Origin: CAYOSF01 sp964406605
GTDB lineage: Bacteria > Chloroflexota > Dehalococcoidia > DSTF01 > RBG-16-68-14
Length of the DNA: 64,000 nt
Direction: 5' to 3'
Assembly (NCBI GenBank): GCA_964406605.1
Contig: CAYOSF010000006.1
Coordinates: forward strand, 124,001 to 188,000
A program made the translations under genes and the position numbers. Below are positions 1 through 8,328 of the stretch, in pieces. Position 1 is the first letter of the stretch; every line of letters begins with the position of its first letter. The notes under the pieces were generated by a model. It was given only the letters and a program-made list of their open reading frames with translations, was not told the DNA's origin and made no database searches.

Positions 1-2
1 AC

Positions 3-110
3 AAGGAGAAGGGCGTGATGGTGAAGGGCGCGAGCGGCATCCCCGTCCGCACGCTAGTCCACCTGGCGCTGAGCCTGGCGGAAGAGCCGCTGGCTGGAAG
101 AGCGCCATAG
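3..110 (+). CDS. C-terminal end of an unidentified protein (5' end outside window)
   Basis: An open frame enters from the left edge and ends at a TAG at 108-110. It encodes about 35 residues that contain GIPVRTLVHLALSLAEE and end in GRAP. The fragment is too short to assign to a family. The amphipathic Leu/Ala-rich stretch looks like a C-terminal helix. The 227 bases that follow, up to the convergent gene ending at 338, hold no convincing gene: a 66-codon frame at 141-341 has no good ribosome-binding site and atypical composition. Confidence 0.45.
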   Translation, partial: KEKGVMVKGASGIPVRTLVHLALSLAEEPLAGRAP

Positions 111-337
111 CAGACACGCTCGCGCGGCAGTCGTCCTTTTGTGAGTTCGCGAAGTACAGGCGCGCTGATGGGCGTTCTGCCGTCGGCACTCAGGCCCAGG
201 CATTCCTCATTCGCCACGCCACGTTCCGGGGACATCAGAATCGGCCCCCTGTCCTCGTGCGCGAAGGTCTTGGGCTTCACGGAAACGCCCGCGAGAGCGC
301 AAGAATGCCCGCCAGCCCCAAGCCATGCTGCCACCGA

Positions 338-691
338 CTAGTCGGCATCAGAGCATGAGGCCGCTCTTATAACCCATGCCCCATCCTCACCCTCACCGAT
401 CTCCAACTCACGTGCTCTGCCAACCGCAGCAAACTTCGACGACAGCCTGGTTGGGGGGTGTACTAGCACTATTCGAATCGGACCATCATCCGTCGCACTG
501 AGCGCCTGTTCCACTGCACCTAGGACCTCATCCAAGAACGACGGCGTGACAGCGTCGACTCCAGCGAAGTCGAGAGTCACTTCATCGCGCCCTGCGGCCT
601 CCCTTAGGGCCTCACATATCGGTCTTGCCGAATCTCTAGTGACCAGCGCACGTTTGCGGATGAGTTCATGAACCCTAATCATACTGACCAT
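338..691 (-). CDS. STAS-like domain protein (DUF4325 type)
   Basis: A 117-residue protein with the pattern of the STAS-like DUF4325 family: an N-terminal helix, then a beta strand VTLDFAGVDAVTPSFLDEVLG (about residues 37-57), in which a hydrophobic strand plus a serine in the helix cap resembles anti-sigma-factor antagonists. It lies 9 bases downstream of an HATPase-fold gene on the same strand, and DUF4325 proteins are commonly paired with such ATPases. A partner-switching or signalling role is inferred. No kinase, sigma factor or output gene is adjacent, so the target is unknown. Confidence 0.6.
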   Translation of the reverse strand: MVSMIRVHELIRKRALVTRDSARPICEALREAAGRDEVTLDFAGVDAVTPSFLDEVLGAVEQALSATDDGPIRIVLVHPPTRLSSKFAAVGRARELEIGEGEDGAWVIRAASCSDAD

Positions 692-700
692 GACACTATC

Positions 701-1567
701 TTACGTGGCTATGGAGGCATACGCGAGTGTCCCAGGGTACAGGGTCGTTCTCTTAGCCTCACATTCCATCTCTTCGTTGGTCTCGACCATACCGATTCCT
801 GAATGAATGATGAGCTGGCGGCCCGCTTTCCGCATGTCCTCTGCCACGCCATACAGGCCGATGCCTCGCGTGCTGAGCCCGGTGCCGCTAACACGCTCTC
901 TGAGAGCCAATTCAATTGCCGCCCAGTCGTACGGAACCTGATCGCGAAGCGCGGGGTTGCGCTCCAAGGAGCCGCGAATGCCGATGCCGCCGTCAGCAAC
1001 CACGCAAATGAACCTTCTACCGTAGTGGAACTCATAGAACTGAATGAGACCGAACGCCCCGATTTCAGACTCCGAGTGCTGAACCGCGTTCAGGGCTAAC
1101 TCGGCAAAGACCTCGCTGACGACAGGATGCAGATTCGCGGCACCCAATCCAGCCTCCCCCAGGGCATCGAGCGCCCTGTTTGCCAGTTCCTCCACTTCGT
1201 GCTCCTCCCTGAAACCCGTCACCGGGAGGACCAACTGCGGGTCGGTGCGCCCACCCACCCCTCGGTCGTCGACCTCAACGCCGGCTCGCTGCAGCAGATC
1301 GAACAGGCCAACGCTCTTCAAGTACACCGCAGCTCCTAGGTTTTCCGGCACCAGCAACCGAGCCGCACTACCCCTGGCAACTGTTAGCAGCGGGTAGACA
1401 ACACACCACAACACAGCCGCCGGCCTCACAAACTCGCACTTGCGCATATCTATGTCGGTTGACTGTTCCAGAAACGCAGGGGATCTGGGATCACTTGTGG
1501 CGCTCGAAGCATACCGCGCCGACAGATGCCCCGCGTGCCAGAATGCCTGTGGGACTTCAATCCGCAT
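701..1567 (-). CDS. GHKL/HATPase-fold ATP-binding protein
   Basis: A 288-residue protein. The C-terminal half has a Bergerat ATP-binding fold: N box ELALNAVQHSE (about residues 154-164), G1 box VVADGGIGI (about 188-196) and G2-like GTGLSTRGIGLYGV (about 227-240). The N-terminal 130 residues resemble a STAS-like or sensor region but were not recognised. There is no phosphoacceptor histidine domain and no membrane segment, so it resembles an anti-sigma-type or regulatory ATPase more than a classical sensor kinase. It is the first gene of a two-gene unit with the STAS-like protein downstream (9-base gap). Its biological role is unknown. Confidence 0.6.
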   Translation of the reverse strand: MRIEVPQAFWHAGHLSARYASSATSDPRSPAFLEQSTDIDMRKCEFVRPAAVLWCVVYPLLTVARGSAARLLVPENLGAAVYLKSVGLFDLLQRAGVEVDDRGVGGRTDPQLVLPVTGFREEHEVEELANRALDALGEAGLGAANLHPVVSEVFAELALNAVQHSESEIGAFGLIQFYEFHYGRRFICVVADGGIGIRGSLERNPALRDQVPYDWAAIELALRERVSGTGLSTRGIGLYGVAEDMRKAGRQLIIHSGIGMVETNEEMECEAKRTTLYPGTLAYASIAT

Positions 1568-1602
1568 GATGTACCTCCCGCCCCAATCCAGCGGCTCGAA
1601 AG

Positions 1603-2796
1603 CTACCCGCGCTCCCTCAGCAACCCGACGACGCGGTCCAGCAGCCGGTGCGCAACCTCGTACTTGGGCATGAGCGGAAGCTCGTCCATCTTGCCGGAGG
1701 TGTCGATCAACGTCACCTGGTTGGTGTCGACGGCGAAGCCGGAGCCGGGGGCGGTCAGGTCGTTGGCGGCGATCAGATCCAGCCCCTTCTCGTCGAGCTT
1801 CTTGCGGGCATTGGCCAGTAGATCGTTGGTCTCCGCCGCGAACCCCACCTTCACAATGGAGCCCGTTACCTCTAGCAGGAAGTCGGGCGTCTTCTCCATT
1901 TCAACCGAGACCCGCTCCGGTCCCTTCTTGACCTTCCGCGAGCCCCGCTCCGCCGGCCGGTAGTCGGCGACCGCCGCGGCCATGATCAGTGCGTCGGCAC
2001 CTTCGCAGGCCGCCAGCACCGCCTCGCGCATCTCGGCGACCGTCTCCACGGAACGGAGCTCCACTCCGTACGGGCAGGGGAGCGCGGTTACCGTCGAGAC
2101 CAGGGTGACCTCCGCGCCCCGGTCTCGCGCCGCCTCGGCCAGAGCGTAGCCCATCTTGCCCGACGAATAGTTACTGATGAACCGCACCGGATCGAGCGGC
2201 TCGCGGGTCCCGCCGGCTGTGACCACCAGCCGGCGCCCGGCCAGGTCGCCGCGCCGCGCCAGCGCCTGCTTCAGCGCCCCCACCAGCACGTCGGTCTCCA
2301 CAAGACGGCCCCGCCCCATCCGGCCGCTCGCCAGGCGCCCTTCCGCCGGGCCCACAATCGTGCATCCCCGCTCACGCAGCGTCTGCAGGTTCGCCTGCGT
2401 GGCGGAGTTCTCATACATCTGGTGATCCATCGCCGGCGCGACGAGTACCGGCGCCTGGGTCGCCAGCACCGTCAGGCTCACCATGTCATCAGCCAGGCCC
2501 TGGGCCAGCTTCGCGATGGTATTCGCGGTCGCGGGCGCAACGAGCACCGCCTCCGCCCTCCGCGCGATCTCGATGTGCTCAACGGCCAGCTCAGTGCTCG
2601 GGTCAAACATGTCGATCAGAACCGGCCCGCCCGACAGACTCCTCAACGTGAGCGGCGCAATGAAGCGCGCCGCCGCAGCCGTCATCACGACATCCACTTG
2701 GGCGCCGGCTTGCCGCAGCTTGCTCACCACGTCGGCCGCCTTGTAGGCAGCTATGCTTCCGGTTACGCCCAATGCGATGCGACGATCCTTGAGCAT
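1603..2796 (-). CDS. coaBC: Bifunctional phosphopantothenoylcysteine decarboxylase / phosphopantothenate-cysteine ligase
   Basis: A 397-residue CoaBC (Dfp) of normal length. The N-terminal flavoprotein decarboxylase begins LGVTGSIAAYKAADVVSKLR and contains the APAMDHQMYENSATQANL substrate segment (about residues 120-140). The C-terminal CTP-dependent ligase starts near residue 188 with VVTAGGTREPLDPVRFISN. It makes phosphopantothenoylcysteine and decarboxylates it to 4'-phosphopantetheine in coenzyme A synthesis. It starts 4 bases after the coaX stop, so two CoA-pathway genes form one operon. Confidence 0.96.
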   Translation of the reverse strand: MLKDRRIALGVTGSIAAYKAADVVSKLRQAGAQVDVVMTAAAARFIAPLTLRSLSGGPVLIDMFDPSTELAVEHIEIARRAEAVLVAPATANTIAKLAQGLADDMVSLTVLATQAPVLVAPAMDHQMYENSATQANLQTLRERGCTIVGPAEGRLASGRMGRGRLVETDVLVGALKQALARRGDLAGRRLVVTAGGTREPLDPVRFISNYSSGKMGYALAEAARDRGAEVTLVSTVTALPCPYGVELRSVETVAEMREAVLAACEGADALIMAAAVADYRPAERGSRKVKKGPERVSVEMEKTPDFLLEVTGSIVKVGFAAETNDLLANARKKLDEKGLDLIAANDLTAPGSGFAVDTNQVTLIDTSGKMDELPLMPKYEVAHRLLDRVVGLLRERG

Positions 2797-2800
2797 GGTG

Positions 2801-3571
2801 CTAGCTCCGATTCGCCTCGTAGATGAGACGGAGGCCCTGCAGCGTCAAGTCCGGGGCAACGACATCGATCACCGTCGTCTCGCGGGCGATCAGCTCCGCC
2901 CACCCACCTGTACCGACCACCGTCGCCCCGCCACCGAGCTCCCGCTTGAACCGCTCTACCATCCCCTCAATCAGCCCCACATACCCGAACAGCAGCCCGG
3001 ACTGCAGCGCGCCCACGGTGTTCTTGCCGATCGCGCTTGGCGGCCGCGTCAATTCCACGGGATAGAGCTTCGCCGCCCGATCGGAGAGCGCCTCCGCCGC
3101 GATATGGATGCCGGGCGCAAGCGCCCCCCCAAGGTAGTCTCCCTCCGCGGAGACGGCATCAAACACCAACGCGGTGCCAAGGTCCACGACGATCAGGGGC
3201 GGCGGACCGTAGAGCTTCACCGCGCCGACGACGTCCGCTACGCGGTCAGCACCCACGTCCCTGGGGCTGTCATACAGGATACGGACCCCTGTACGTGTCC
3301 CCGTCCCTACTACCAGGGGGACCACGCCCAGGTGCCGCCGGCAGAGCTCCTCAAAGACCGGTTCCAGGTCCGGCACCACGCTCGCCAGCGCAGCGTCGCT
3401 GATCTCCCCTATATTCACGCTCTCAACGTTGAGCAGGCCTAGCAATATGAGGGCATACTCATCCACCAACCGCTCTCGCTCGGTCGCCACCCGCCACGTC
3501 GCCCGCAGCCGCTCCCCCTCAAAGAGGCCGATTGTGATGGTTGTGTTGCCGACGTCGATAGTGAGCAGCAT
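2801..3571 (-). CDS. coaX: Type III pantothenate kinase
   Basis: A 256-residue CoaX. It begins MLLTIDVGNTTITIGLFEG (phosphate-binding DVGNT motif), with the pantothenate-site GADRVADVVGA near residue 105 and the phosphate 2 motif VVDLGTALVFDAV near residue 127. It phosphorylates pantothenate, the first step of CoA synthesis. The frame is open upstream to 3673, but the ATG at 3571 is chosen because the family starts with this strand and because a good promoter (TTGCGG, 18 bases, TATAAT) at 3635-3606 lies inside the longer version. It is transcribed with coaBC. Confidence 0.95.
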   Translation of the reverse strand: MLLTIDVGNTTITIGLFEGERLRATWRVATERERLVDEYALILLGLLNVESVNIGEISDAALASVVPDLEPVFEELCRRHLGVVPLVVGTGTRTGVRILYDSPRDVGADRVADVVGAVKLYGPPPLIVVDLGTALVFDAVSAEGDYLGGALAPGIHIAAEALSDRAAKLYPVELTRPPSAIGKNTVGALQSGLLFGYVGLIEGMVERFKRELGGGATVVGTGGWAELIARETTVIDVVAPDLTLQGLRLIYEANRS

Positions 3572-3605
3572 GCCGTTGACCGTTCTCTCCGGCCGAACGC
3601 CGCTC

Positions 3606-3635
3606 ATTATAGGCCCGGTCTCTACAGCCCCGCAA
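3606..3635 (-). promoter_or_regulatory. Sigma70-type promoter of coaX-coaBC
   Basis: On the minus strand, TTGCGG (3635-3630) and a perfect TATAAT (3611-3606) are separated by 18 bases. Transcription would start near 3599 and leave a leader of about 28 bases before the coaX ATG at 3571. It also argues against the longer coaX frame. Confidence 0.6.
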
Positions 3636-3691
3636 CCAATTGTGTCGCTTGCCATAGGGTCGATTTTTTGCACGGGGTCGTCATAAGAGCC

Positions 3692-3722
3692 TTGATCCTC
3701 CTACCATGCGCCGTGCTATGCT
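3692..3722 (+). promoter_or_regulatory. Candidate extended -10 promoter upstream of dnaA
   Basis: TTGATC at 3692-3697 and TATGCT at 3717-3722 are 19 bases apart. A TG two bases before the -10 (TGCTATGCT) makes it an extended -10 element. It points to dnaA and would give a leader of roughly 240 bases. The rest of 3723-3971 has no convincing gene and no cluster of DnaA boxes. Confidence 0.35.
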
Positions 3723-3971
3723 CACCATCGCCTGGAGCCATCTTCTGGGCGCGGCCAAGGGGCCTTCCGGAGTTATCCGTCGTGGCGCTTCACTTCCGCG
3801 ACGATCCGCTCGGCGGCCCCGGCAGCGTAGATGCCAGTGACCGCCACTCTGGCGCCGGGCATATTCAACGTTTCACGGCCTTTCGTATCAGCCGGGCCAC
3901 CAGCCGGGACAGTAGAGCTTAGCCTTCGGCCGGGTACGGTCGAGGTGTGAATCCGAGAGGAGAAGGCTGCC

Positions 3972-5309
3972 TTGCCGGACCGTTCACCAGAAACGATCTG
4001 GGAGACCGCCTTGGGTCAGCTCGAGCTTCAGGTCACCCGCCCCAACTTCGAGACGTGGCTGCGCAGCACCGTGGGGCTCAACATGGACGGCTCGCAGTTC
4101 GTGGTCGGCGTGCAGTCCGATTTCGCCGTCGAGTGGCTGAAGTCTCGCATGCACTCCCTCGTGAGCCGCACCATCTCGCAGCTCCTCGGCAGCCCGTTCT
4201 CCGTCACCTTCCACGTCCTGGGGGCGCAGCCGTTCCCTGGTCCCCCGCCGGTGAATGGCCGGCAGGGGCCGTCCGCCGTCCCGGCGCCACCTCTGGATCT
4301 CCATCCCGGCCTTACCTTCCAGTCCTTTGTTGTGGTGGAGAGCAATCGTCTCGCCCACAGTGCGGCGCGCCGCATCGCCTGCGGCGATAGTCCTTACAAC
4401 ATTCTCGTGCTGTGCGGCGGCTCCGGCCTTGGCAAGACCCACCTTCTCCATGCCATCGGCCATCACGCCGTGGAGGCAGGCACCCCCACTGTCGCCCTCA
4501 CCGCCGAATCCTTCGTCGATCGCTACGGGAAAGCGGTTCGGGACGGTCACCCGCACACCTTCCGCCAGCTCTTCCAGGGCTGCCGGCTCCTTCTCCTCGA
4601 TGATCTCTCATTTCTCGCTGCGCGCTCCGCCTCTCAGGAGCAGTTCTTCCACATCTTCAACACGCTTCAGGCGACCGACTGCTCCATCGTCGTCACAGTG
4701 GATAGGTCCCCACAGGCTGTCCACGGCCTTACGCGGCGGCTCCAGTCACGCTTGCAGGCCGGCCTCGTCGCCGACCTCAATCTCCCGCCAACCCGCGAAC
4801 GGTTGGAGATCCTGCGCGCAAAGGCCGCCACCCTCGAGCAGCGCATCCCCGACGACGTCATGCACCTGGTCGCCGAACAGCCGTATGAGACCATCACCGA
4901 GCTGGAGGGCGCGCTCAACCGTATCACGGCCTACGCGGACCTCACACATAGCGCCCCCTGCGCCGACACCGCGCTCCACGCGCTCTACCCCCTGGGCAGA
5001 TCCGCCCAGACGCCCTGCCCAGAACAAGTCCTCGCCGCCGTGTGCAACCATTTCCATATCCCGAGAGATCACCTCACAGGCCCGTCCCGCGCCCGCGATG
5101 TGACTTATGCCCGACACATCGCTATGTACCTTCTCCGCCAGCACGGCAGCCATGCACTAGCCGAGATCGGTCAACTCCTCGGCGGGCGTGACCACTCGAC
5201 GGTCCTCCATGCCTGCCGCCGGATCGACCGCGAAGCCACAACCCTTCCACAGACCCGCAGCGACATCGACCAGCTCAGAGCCGCGCTCCTGAATCAGCCC
5301 GCGGCTTAG
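3972..5309 (+). CDS. dnaA: Chromosomal replication initiator DnaA
   Basis: A 445-residue DnaA with all four domains. The N-terminal interaction domain contains NFETWLRSTVG. The AAA+ domain has Walker A GGSGLGKTHLLHAIGHH (about residues 149-165) and Walker B LLLLDDLSFL. Domain IV carries the DNA-binding signature GGRDHSTVLHACRRID near the C-terminus. The start is TTG at 3972, supported by GAGAGGAGAAGG just upstream. It would bind DnaA boxes and open the origin. It is followed by obg rather than dnaN-recF, and gyrB lies 12 kb away, so the usual dnaA-dnaN-recF-gyrB order is absent. Confidence 0.93.
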   Translation: MPDRSPETIWETALGQLELQVTRPNFETWLRSTVGLNMDGSQFVVGVQSDFAVEWLKSRMHSLVSRTISQLLGSPFSVTFHVLGAQPFPGPPPVNGRQGPSAVPAPPLDLHPGLTFQSFVVVESNRLAHSAARRIACGDSPYNILVLCGGSGLGKTHLLHAIGHHAVEAGTPTVALTAESFVDRYGKAVRDGHPHTFRQLFQGCRLLLLDDLSFLAARSASQEQFFHIFNTLQATDCSIVVTVDRSPQAVHGLTRRLQSRLQAGLVADLNLPPTRERLEILRAKAATLEQRIPDDVMHLVAEQPYETITELEGALNRITAYADLTHSAPCADTALHALYPLGRSAQTPCPEQVLAAVCNHFHIPRDHLTGPSRARDVTYARHIAMYLLRQHGSHALAEIGQLLGGRDHSTVLHACRRIDREATTLPQTRSDIDQLRAALLNQPAA

Positions 5310-5370
5310 CCTACCACCGCCTCCACAATTCCCACAGCGTTACTAGTATGATGACAACAACGCGCCCACC

Positions 5371-6636
5371 ATGATCGGTGAGATCGAACTGACGTGTATC
5401 GGGGGACCGGGTGGATCGGGGCTGGTCAGTTTTCGCAAGGAACGCTATGTGCCCCGCGGTGGTCCCGACGGGGGGGATGGTGGCCGCGGTGGCGATGTCG
5501 TGGTAGAGGCTGACTCCAGGGTGCTGCTACTCGATGCGGTGCGCAGTAGTCCAGTTGTGCGTGCTGGGGCGGGGAGCCCCGGTGGATCGCAGCGTCGCCG
5601 TGGTCGTGCTGGAGAGGATGCCGTCGTACGGGTGCCTGTTGGGACGGTCGTATGGGGTGCTGGCGACGCACTCGATCCACTGGTGGACCTGGCTGTTTCT
5701 GGAGCGCGGGTCGTCGTCGCTGCCGGTGGCGATGGTGGAAAGGGAAATGCCCGCTTCGCGACATCTACGAGAAGGGTCCCGCGAATCGCGGAAAAGGGAC
5801 TCCCGGGGAAGCGGGCGACGATTCGCCTGGACTTGCGGCTCCCGGCTGACGCGGCTGTAGTTGGTCTGCCGAACGCCGGGAAGTCGGCCTTGGTCGGCAG
5901 CATCTCCAGGGCGTCGCCGAAGGTGGGAGCCTACGCGTTTACCACGGTGGACCCGCTGTTGGCGGCGGTGGAGCGCGGGCACGAGGCGGCGGTGATAGTG
6001 GATCTGCCGGCCCTTGTCAGTGGCGCGCACGGGGGGGCCGGTCTCGGCGTGTCCTTCCTTCGGCATGCCTGGCGGGCCGGGCTCTTGGTCTATGTGTTGG
6101 ACGCCGCGGAGGGCGTGCCCCTGCAGGACATGCTGGTGCTGCGGGAAGAGCTGGCGGCGTTCGGCTGGGGGCTGTGTGAGAAAGACTGGCTTGTGGCGCT
6201 CAATAAGATAGACCTGCCGGGCGCCGCGGACCGAGCGGCCCGCATTGCGCATGAGCTGGCGGATGAAGGTATCGAGGCCTACTGCGTATCCGCGGCAACA
6301 GGTGCCGGGACAGATGAGCTTGTAGGGGCGATGTTCCAGCGCCTGCGCGGGAAACGGCAATCCACCCCTGGGATCTCCGGGGAGCCAACGGACGGCGGTG
6401 CCCGGCCTGCTGGCGCGCGGCGGATGGAGATCGTGCGAAAACGGGGCGGGTTCGAGGTACGGGGCCCCGAGGCTGCTCGGGCGGTGGGCAAACTGGGGGT
6501 CGAATCGGCGGAGGCGCGGGCGGAGGTGGCACGCCGTCTTAGCCGGGCAGGGATACTCTCGGCGCTGAGGCGGGCAGGAGTGAAGCCGGGCGATAGGGTG
6601 AGGATTGGAGACGCCGAACTGGAGTGGCCGCTGTGA
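5371..6636 (+). CDS. obg: Obg/CgtA GTPase with a substituted G3 motif
   Basis: A 421-residue Obg-family GTPase. The glycine-rich Obg domain covers residues 1-155 (FRKERYVPRGGPDGGDGGRGG). The G domain has G1 GLPNAGKSAL, G2 region AFTTVDP, G4 NKID and G5 SAATG. The C-terminal OCT domain follows (about 345-421). Obg proteins act in ribosome assembly and stress control. The G3 motif, normally DxPG, reads DLPALVSGAHGGAGLG, so the invariant glycine is alanine. The ATG start at 5371 fits the family. The gene overlaps the start of nadD by four bases. Confidence 0.93.
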   Translation: MIGEIELTCIGGPGGSGLVSFRKERYVPRGGPDGGDGGRGGDVVVEADSRVLLLDAVRSSPVVRAGAGSPGGSQRRRGRAGEDAVVRVPVGTVVWGAGDALDPLVDLAVSGARVVVAAGGDGGKGNARFATSTRRVPRIAEKGLPGKRATIRLDLRLPADAAVVGLPNAGKSALVGSISRASPKVGAYAFTTVDPLLAAVERGHEAAVIVDLPALVSGAHGGAGLGVSFLRHAWRAGLLVYVLDAAEGVPLQDMLVLREELAAFGWGLCEKDWLVALNKIDLPGAADRAARIAHELADEGIEAYCVSAATGAGTDELVGAMFQRLRGKRQSTPGISGEPTDGGARPAGARRMEIVRKRGGFEVRGPEAARAVGKLGVESAEARAEVARRLSRAGILSALRRAGVKPGDRVRIGDAELEWPL

Positions 6637-7232
6637 AGCTGGGGGTTCTCGGCGGGACGTTCGATCCGGTGCATCTGGGGCACTTGGTGCTCGCTGAGCA
6701 GGCGCGGGAGCAGCTCGGCCTCGAGCGGGTGCTGTGGGTGCCCGCCGGCGAGCCGTGGCGCAAGGGGGATGCGCTGGTGACCCGAGGCGAGCATCGGGTA
6801 GCGATGGTGGCGCAGGCCGTTGCCGACAATCCGGCGTTCGAAGTGAGCACGCTGGAGGTCGAACGGCCAGGACCGACGTACACGGCAGACACGCTCGCGA
6901 TACTCCGCGAGCTGCACGACGGCAGCGAGCTCGTGTTCCTCTTGGGGAGCGATGCGCTGGAGGATCTGCCCAACTGGCACCAGCCGACTAGGATAGTCGA
7001 GCTGGCATCTCTCGGAGTGGCGTGCCGCGGGAGGGATCGGCTGGCGGGCGAAGCCCTGGAGGGCTTGCTGCCCGGGCTGGCGAGCCGGGTCGCGTGGATA
7101 GACATGCCGAACATCGATATCAGCGCAAGGGAGTTGCGGCAGCGGGCGGCGACAGGAGGCAGCCTGCGGTACCTCGTGCCCCGGGACGTGGAGGGCTACA
7201 TCCGGGAACACGGGTTGTATCGCCCGCCCTGA
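6633..7232 (+). CDS. nadD: Nicotinate-nucleotide adenylyltransferase
   Basis: A 199-residue NadD. It begins with the nucleotidyltransferase motif LGVLGGTFDPVHLGHL and has the C-terminal ISARELRQRAATGGSLRYLVP signature (ISxxxIR type). It adenylates nicotinate mononucleotide in NAD synthesis. GTG at 6633 is chosen over GTG at 6624 because GGAG at 6620-6623 then has an eight-base spacer, and because the start overlaps the obg stop as GTGA. Translational coupling with obg is likely; obg-nadD pairs are common in bacteria. Confidence 0.94.
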   Translation: MKLGVLGGTFDPVHLGHLVLAEQAREQLGLERVLWVPAGEPWRKGDALVTRGEHRVAMVAQAVADNPAFEVSTLEVERPGPTYTADTLAILRELHDGSELVFLLGSDALEDLPNWHQPTRIVELASLGVACRGRDRLAGEALEGLLPGLASRVAWIDMPNIDISARELRQRAATGGSLRYLVPRDVEGYIREHGLYRPP

Positions 7233-7370
7233 CGCCCCGCCCGTGCCGAACGAGGCAACGCGCCGCCTGCGCGGCGCATCCGCCCGTCGTCCGAATCGTG
7301 CTCCTCTCCCGTGCGACAGGTGGTATCCTGTGGCGTGCGCTCGAAGAAGCCTAAGGATAGAGGAGTCCAG

Positions 7371-8135
7371 GTGCGTCTCGTTATCGCCATAGTGATCGTC
7401 GCGATGGTGGCGGCAACGCTCTTCACCGTTGCGGTCGGCAGTGACGAGCCGCCCTCGCCGGGGGCGATCGTCGAATGGATTCGCGGCGGGGATGAGACGC
7501 CGGCGCCCGCCGCGACGGCGGCGGTGCTGTCGACGCGGACGCCTCGGGTTCCCACGGCCGCAGTGGCCCAAGAGGTGTCGGGACTCGCGTTTCCTATTTC
7601 CGGCGCGTGCCTGCCCGAGAGCGACGCTTTGATGCCGGGCGCGCCGCGCGATTATCGGCAGGGCACACACGAGGGCGTGGACTTCTACGAGTCGGACAAC
7701 TGCACTTCGATCGGGTTGGGTACCGAGGTGCTGGCGGCGGAGGCAGGCACCGTCGTAAAAGCGGACCTGGCCTATCAGGATCTCACCGAGGACACGCTGG
7801 CGGAGCTGTACGAGCGCATCGAGGGAGGCACGGGCGACGCGGAGGCGGTCGAGGATGCATTTCGCGGACGTCAGGTCTGGGTCGATCACGGAGACGGTGT
7901 CGTCACGCGGTATGCTCATCTCAGCGGCATCGCTGATGAGATCGGCGTCGGCCGAAGGGTGGAACAGGGCGCGCTCATCGGATACGTTGGCGATTCAGGC
8001 ACCCCTGAATCCGTCACGGCCCCGGGGACCGAGATGCATCTGCACTTTGAGATCCGCGTCGGTGAGGCCTACCTCGGAGAAGGGCTGGGCGCGGACGAAG
8101 TGCGGCGGTTGTACGTGCAGGCGTTCTCGCCCTGA
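7371..8135 (+). CDS. Secreted M23 (LytM-type) peptidase-family protein
   Basis: A 254-residue protein with an N-terminal membrane or signal segment (LVIAIVIVAMVAATLFTVAVG), a Pro/Thr/Ala-rich linker, then a lysostaphin-type M23 domain. Zinc-site candidates are H and D in THEGVDFY, and HLHFEI near the C-terminus; WVDHGDGVVTRYAHLSG matches the family core. Such proteins cut or bind peptidoglycan. Two insertions (about residues 120-165, acidic) are unusual. GTG at 7371 is chosen because GGAG lies five bases upstream; the longer frame from 7311 would put a charged stretch before the signal segment. Confidence 0.85.
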   Translation: MRLVIAIVIVAMVAATLFTVAVGSDEPPSPGAIVEWIRGGDETPAPAATAAVLSTRTPRVPTAAVAQEVSGLAFPISGACLPESDALMPGAPRDYRQGTHEGVDFYESDNCTSIGLGTEVLAAEAGTVVKADLAYQDLTEDTLAELYERIEGGTGDAEAVEDAFRGRQVWVDHGDGVVTRYAHLSGIADEIGVGRRVEQGALIGYVGDSGTPESVTAPGTEMHLHFEIRVGEAYLGEGLGADEVRRLYVQAFSP

Positions 8136-8185
8136 CGGTGCCCATCGGAAGAGTGCTGAGCTCTCGTCCGCCCGCGATCGGCGCA

Positions 8186-8214
8186 TGGACGCCTGTGCCA
8201 TGAGGGTGTATGCT
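8186..8214 (+). promoter_or_regulatory. Candidate promoter of lgt
   Basis: TGGACG at 8186-8191 and TATGCT at 8209-8214 have the ideal 17-base spacing. Transcription would start near 8221, leaving a leader of about 108 bases before the lgt ATG at 8329. No other gene fits in the 8136-8328 gap. Confidence 0.42.
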
Positions 8215-8328
8215 GGTTAACCGGTGCCGGTGGGCGCCGGAGAGGGAGGCGCTTGCTGCTGCGGGGAGGGAGTCCGGGCGGGTGCCCCCGAGCCTTGTCG
8301 ACGGAGAGCGGGCAGGAAGGAGACGTGG

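Noticed and set aside
141..341. 66-codon frame near the left edge
   Set aside because: No ribosome-binding site and no family resemblance.
2753..3442. 229-codon plus-strand frame opposite coaX and coaBC
   Set aside because: Lies antisense to two certain CoA-synthesis genes; no motif of its own.
3674..3971. Replication origin next to dnaA
   Set aside because: Only one weak TTATCC-like site is seen, with no DnaA-box cluster, no AT-rich unwinding element and no dnaN; dnaA alone is not evidence of oriC.
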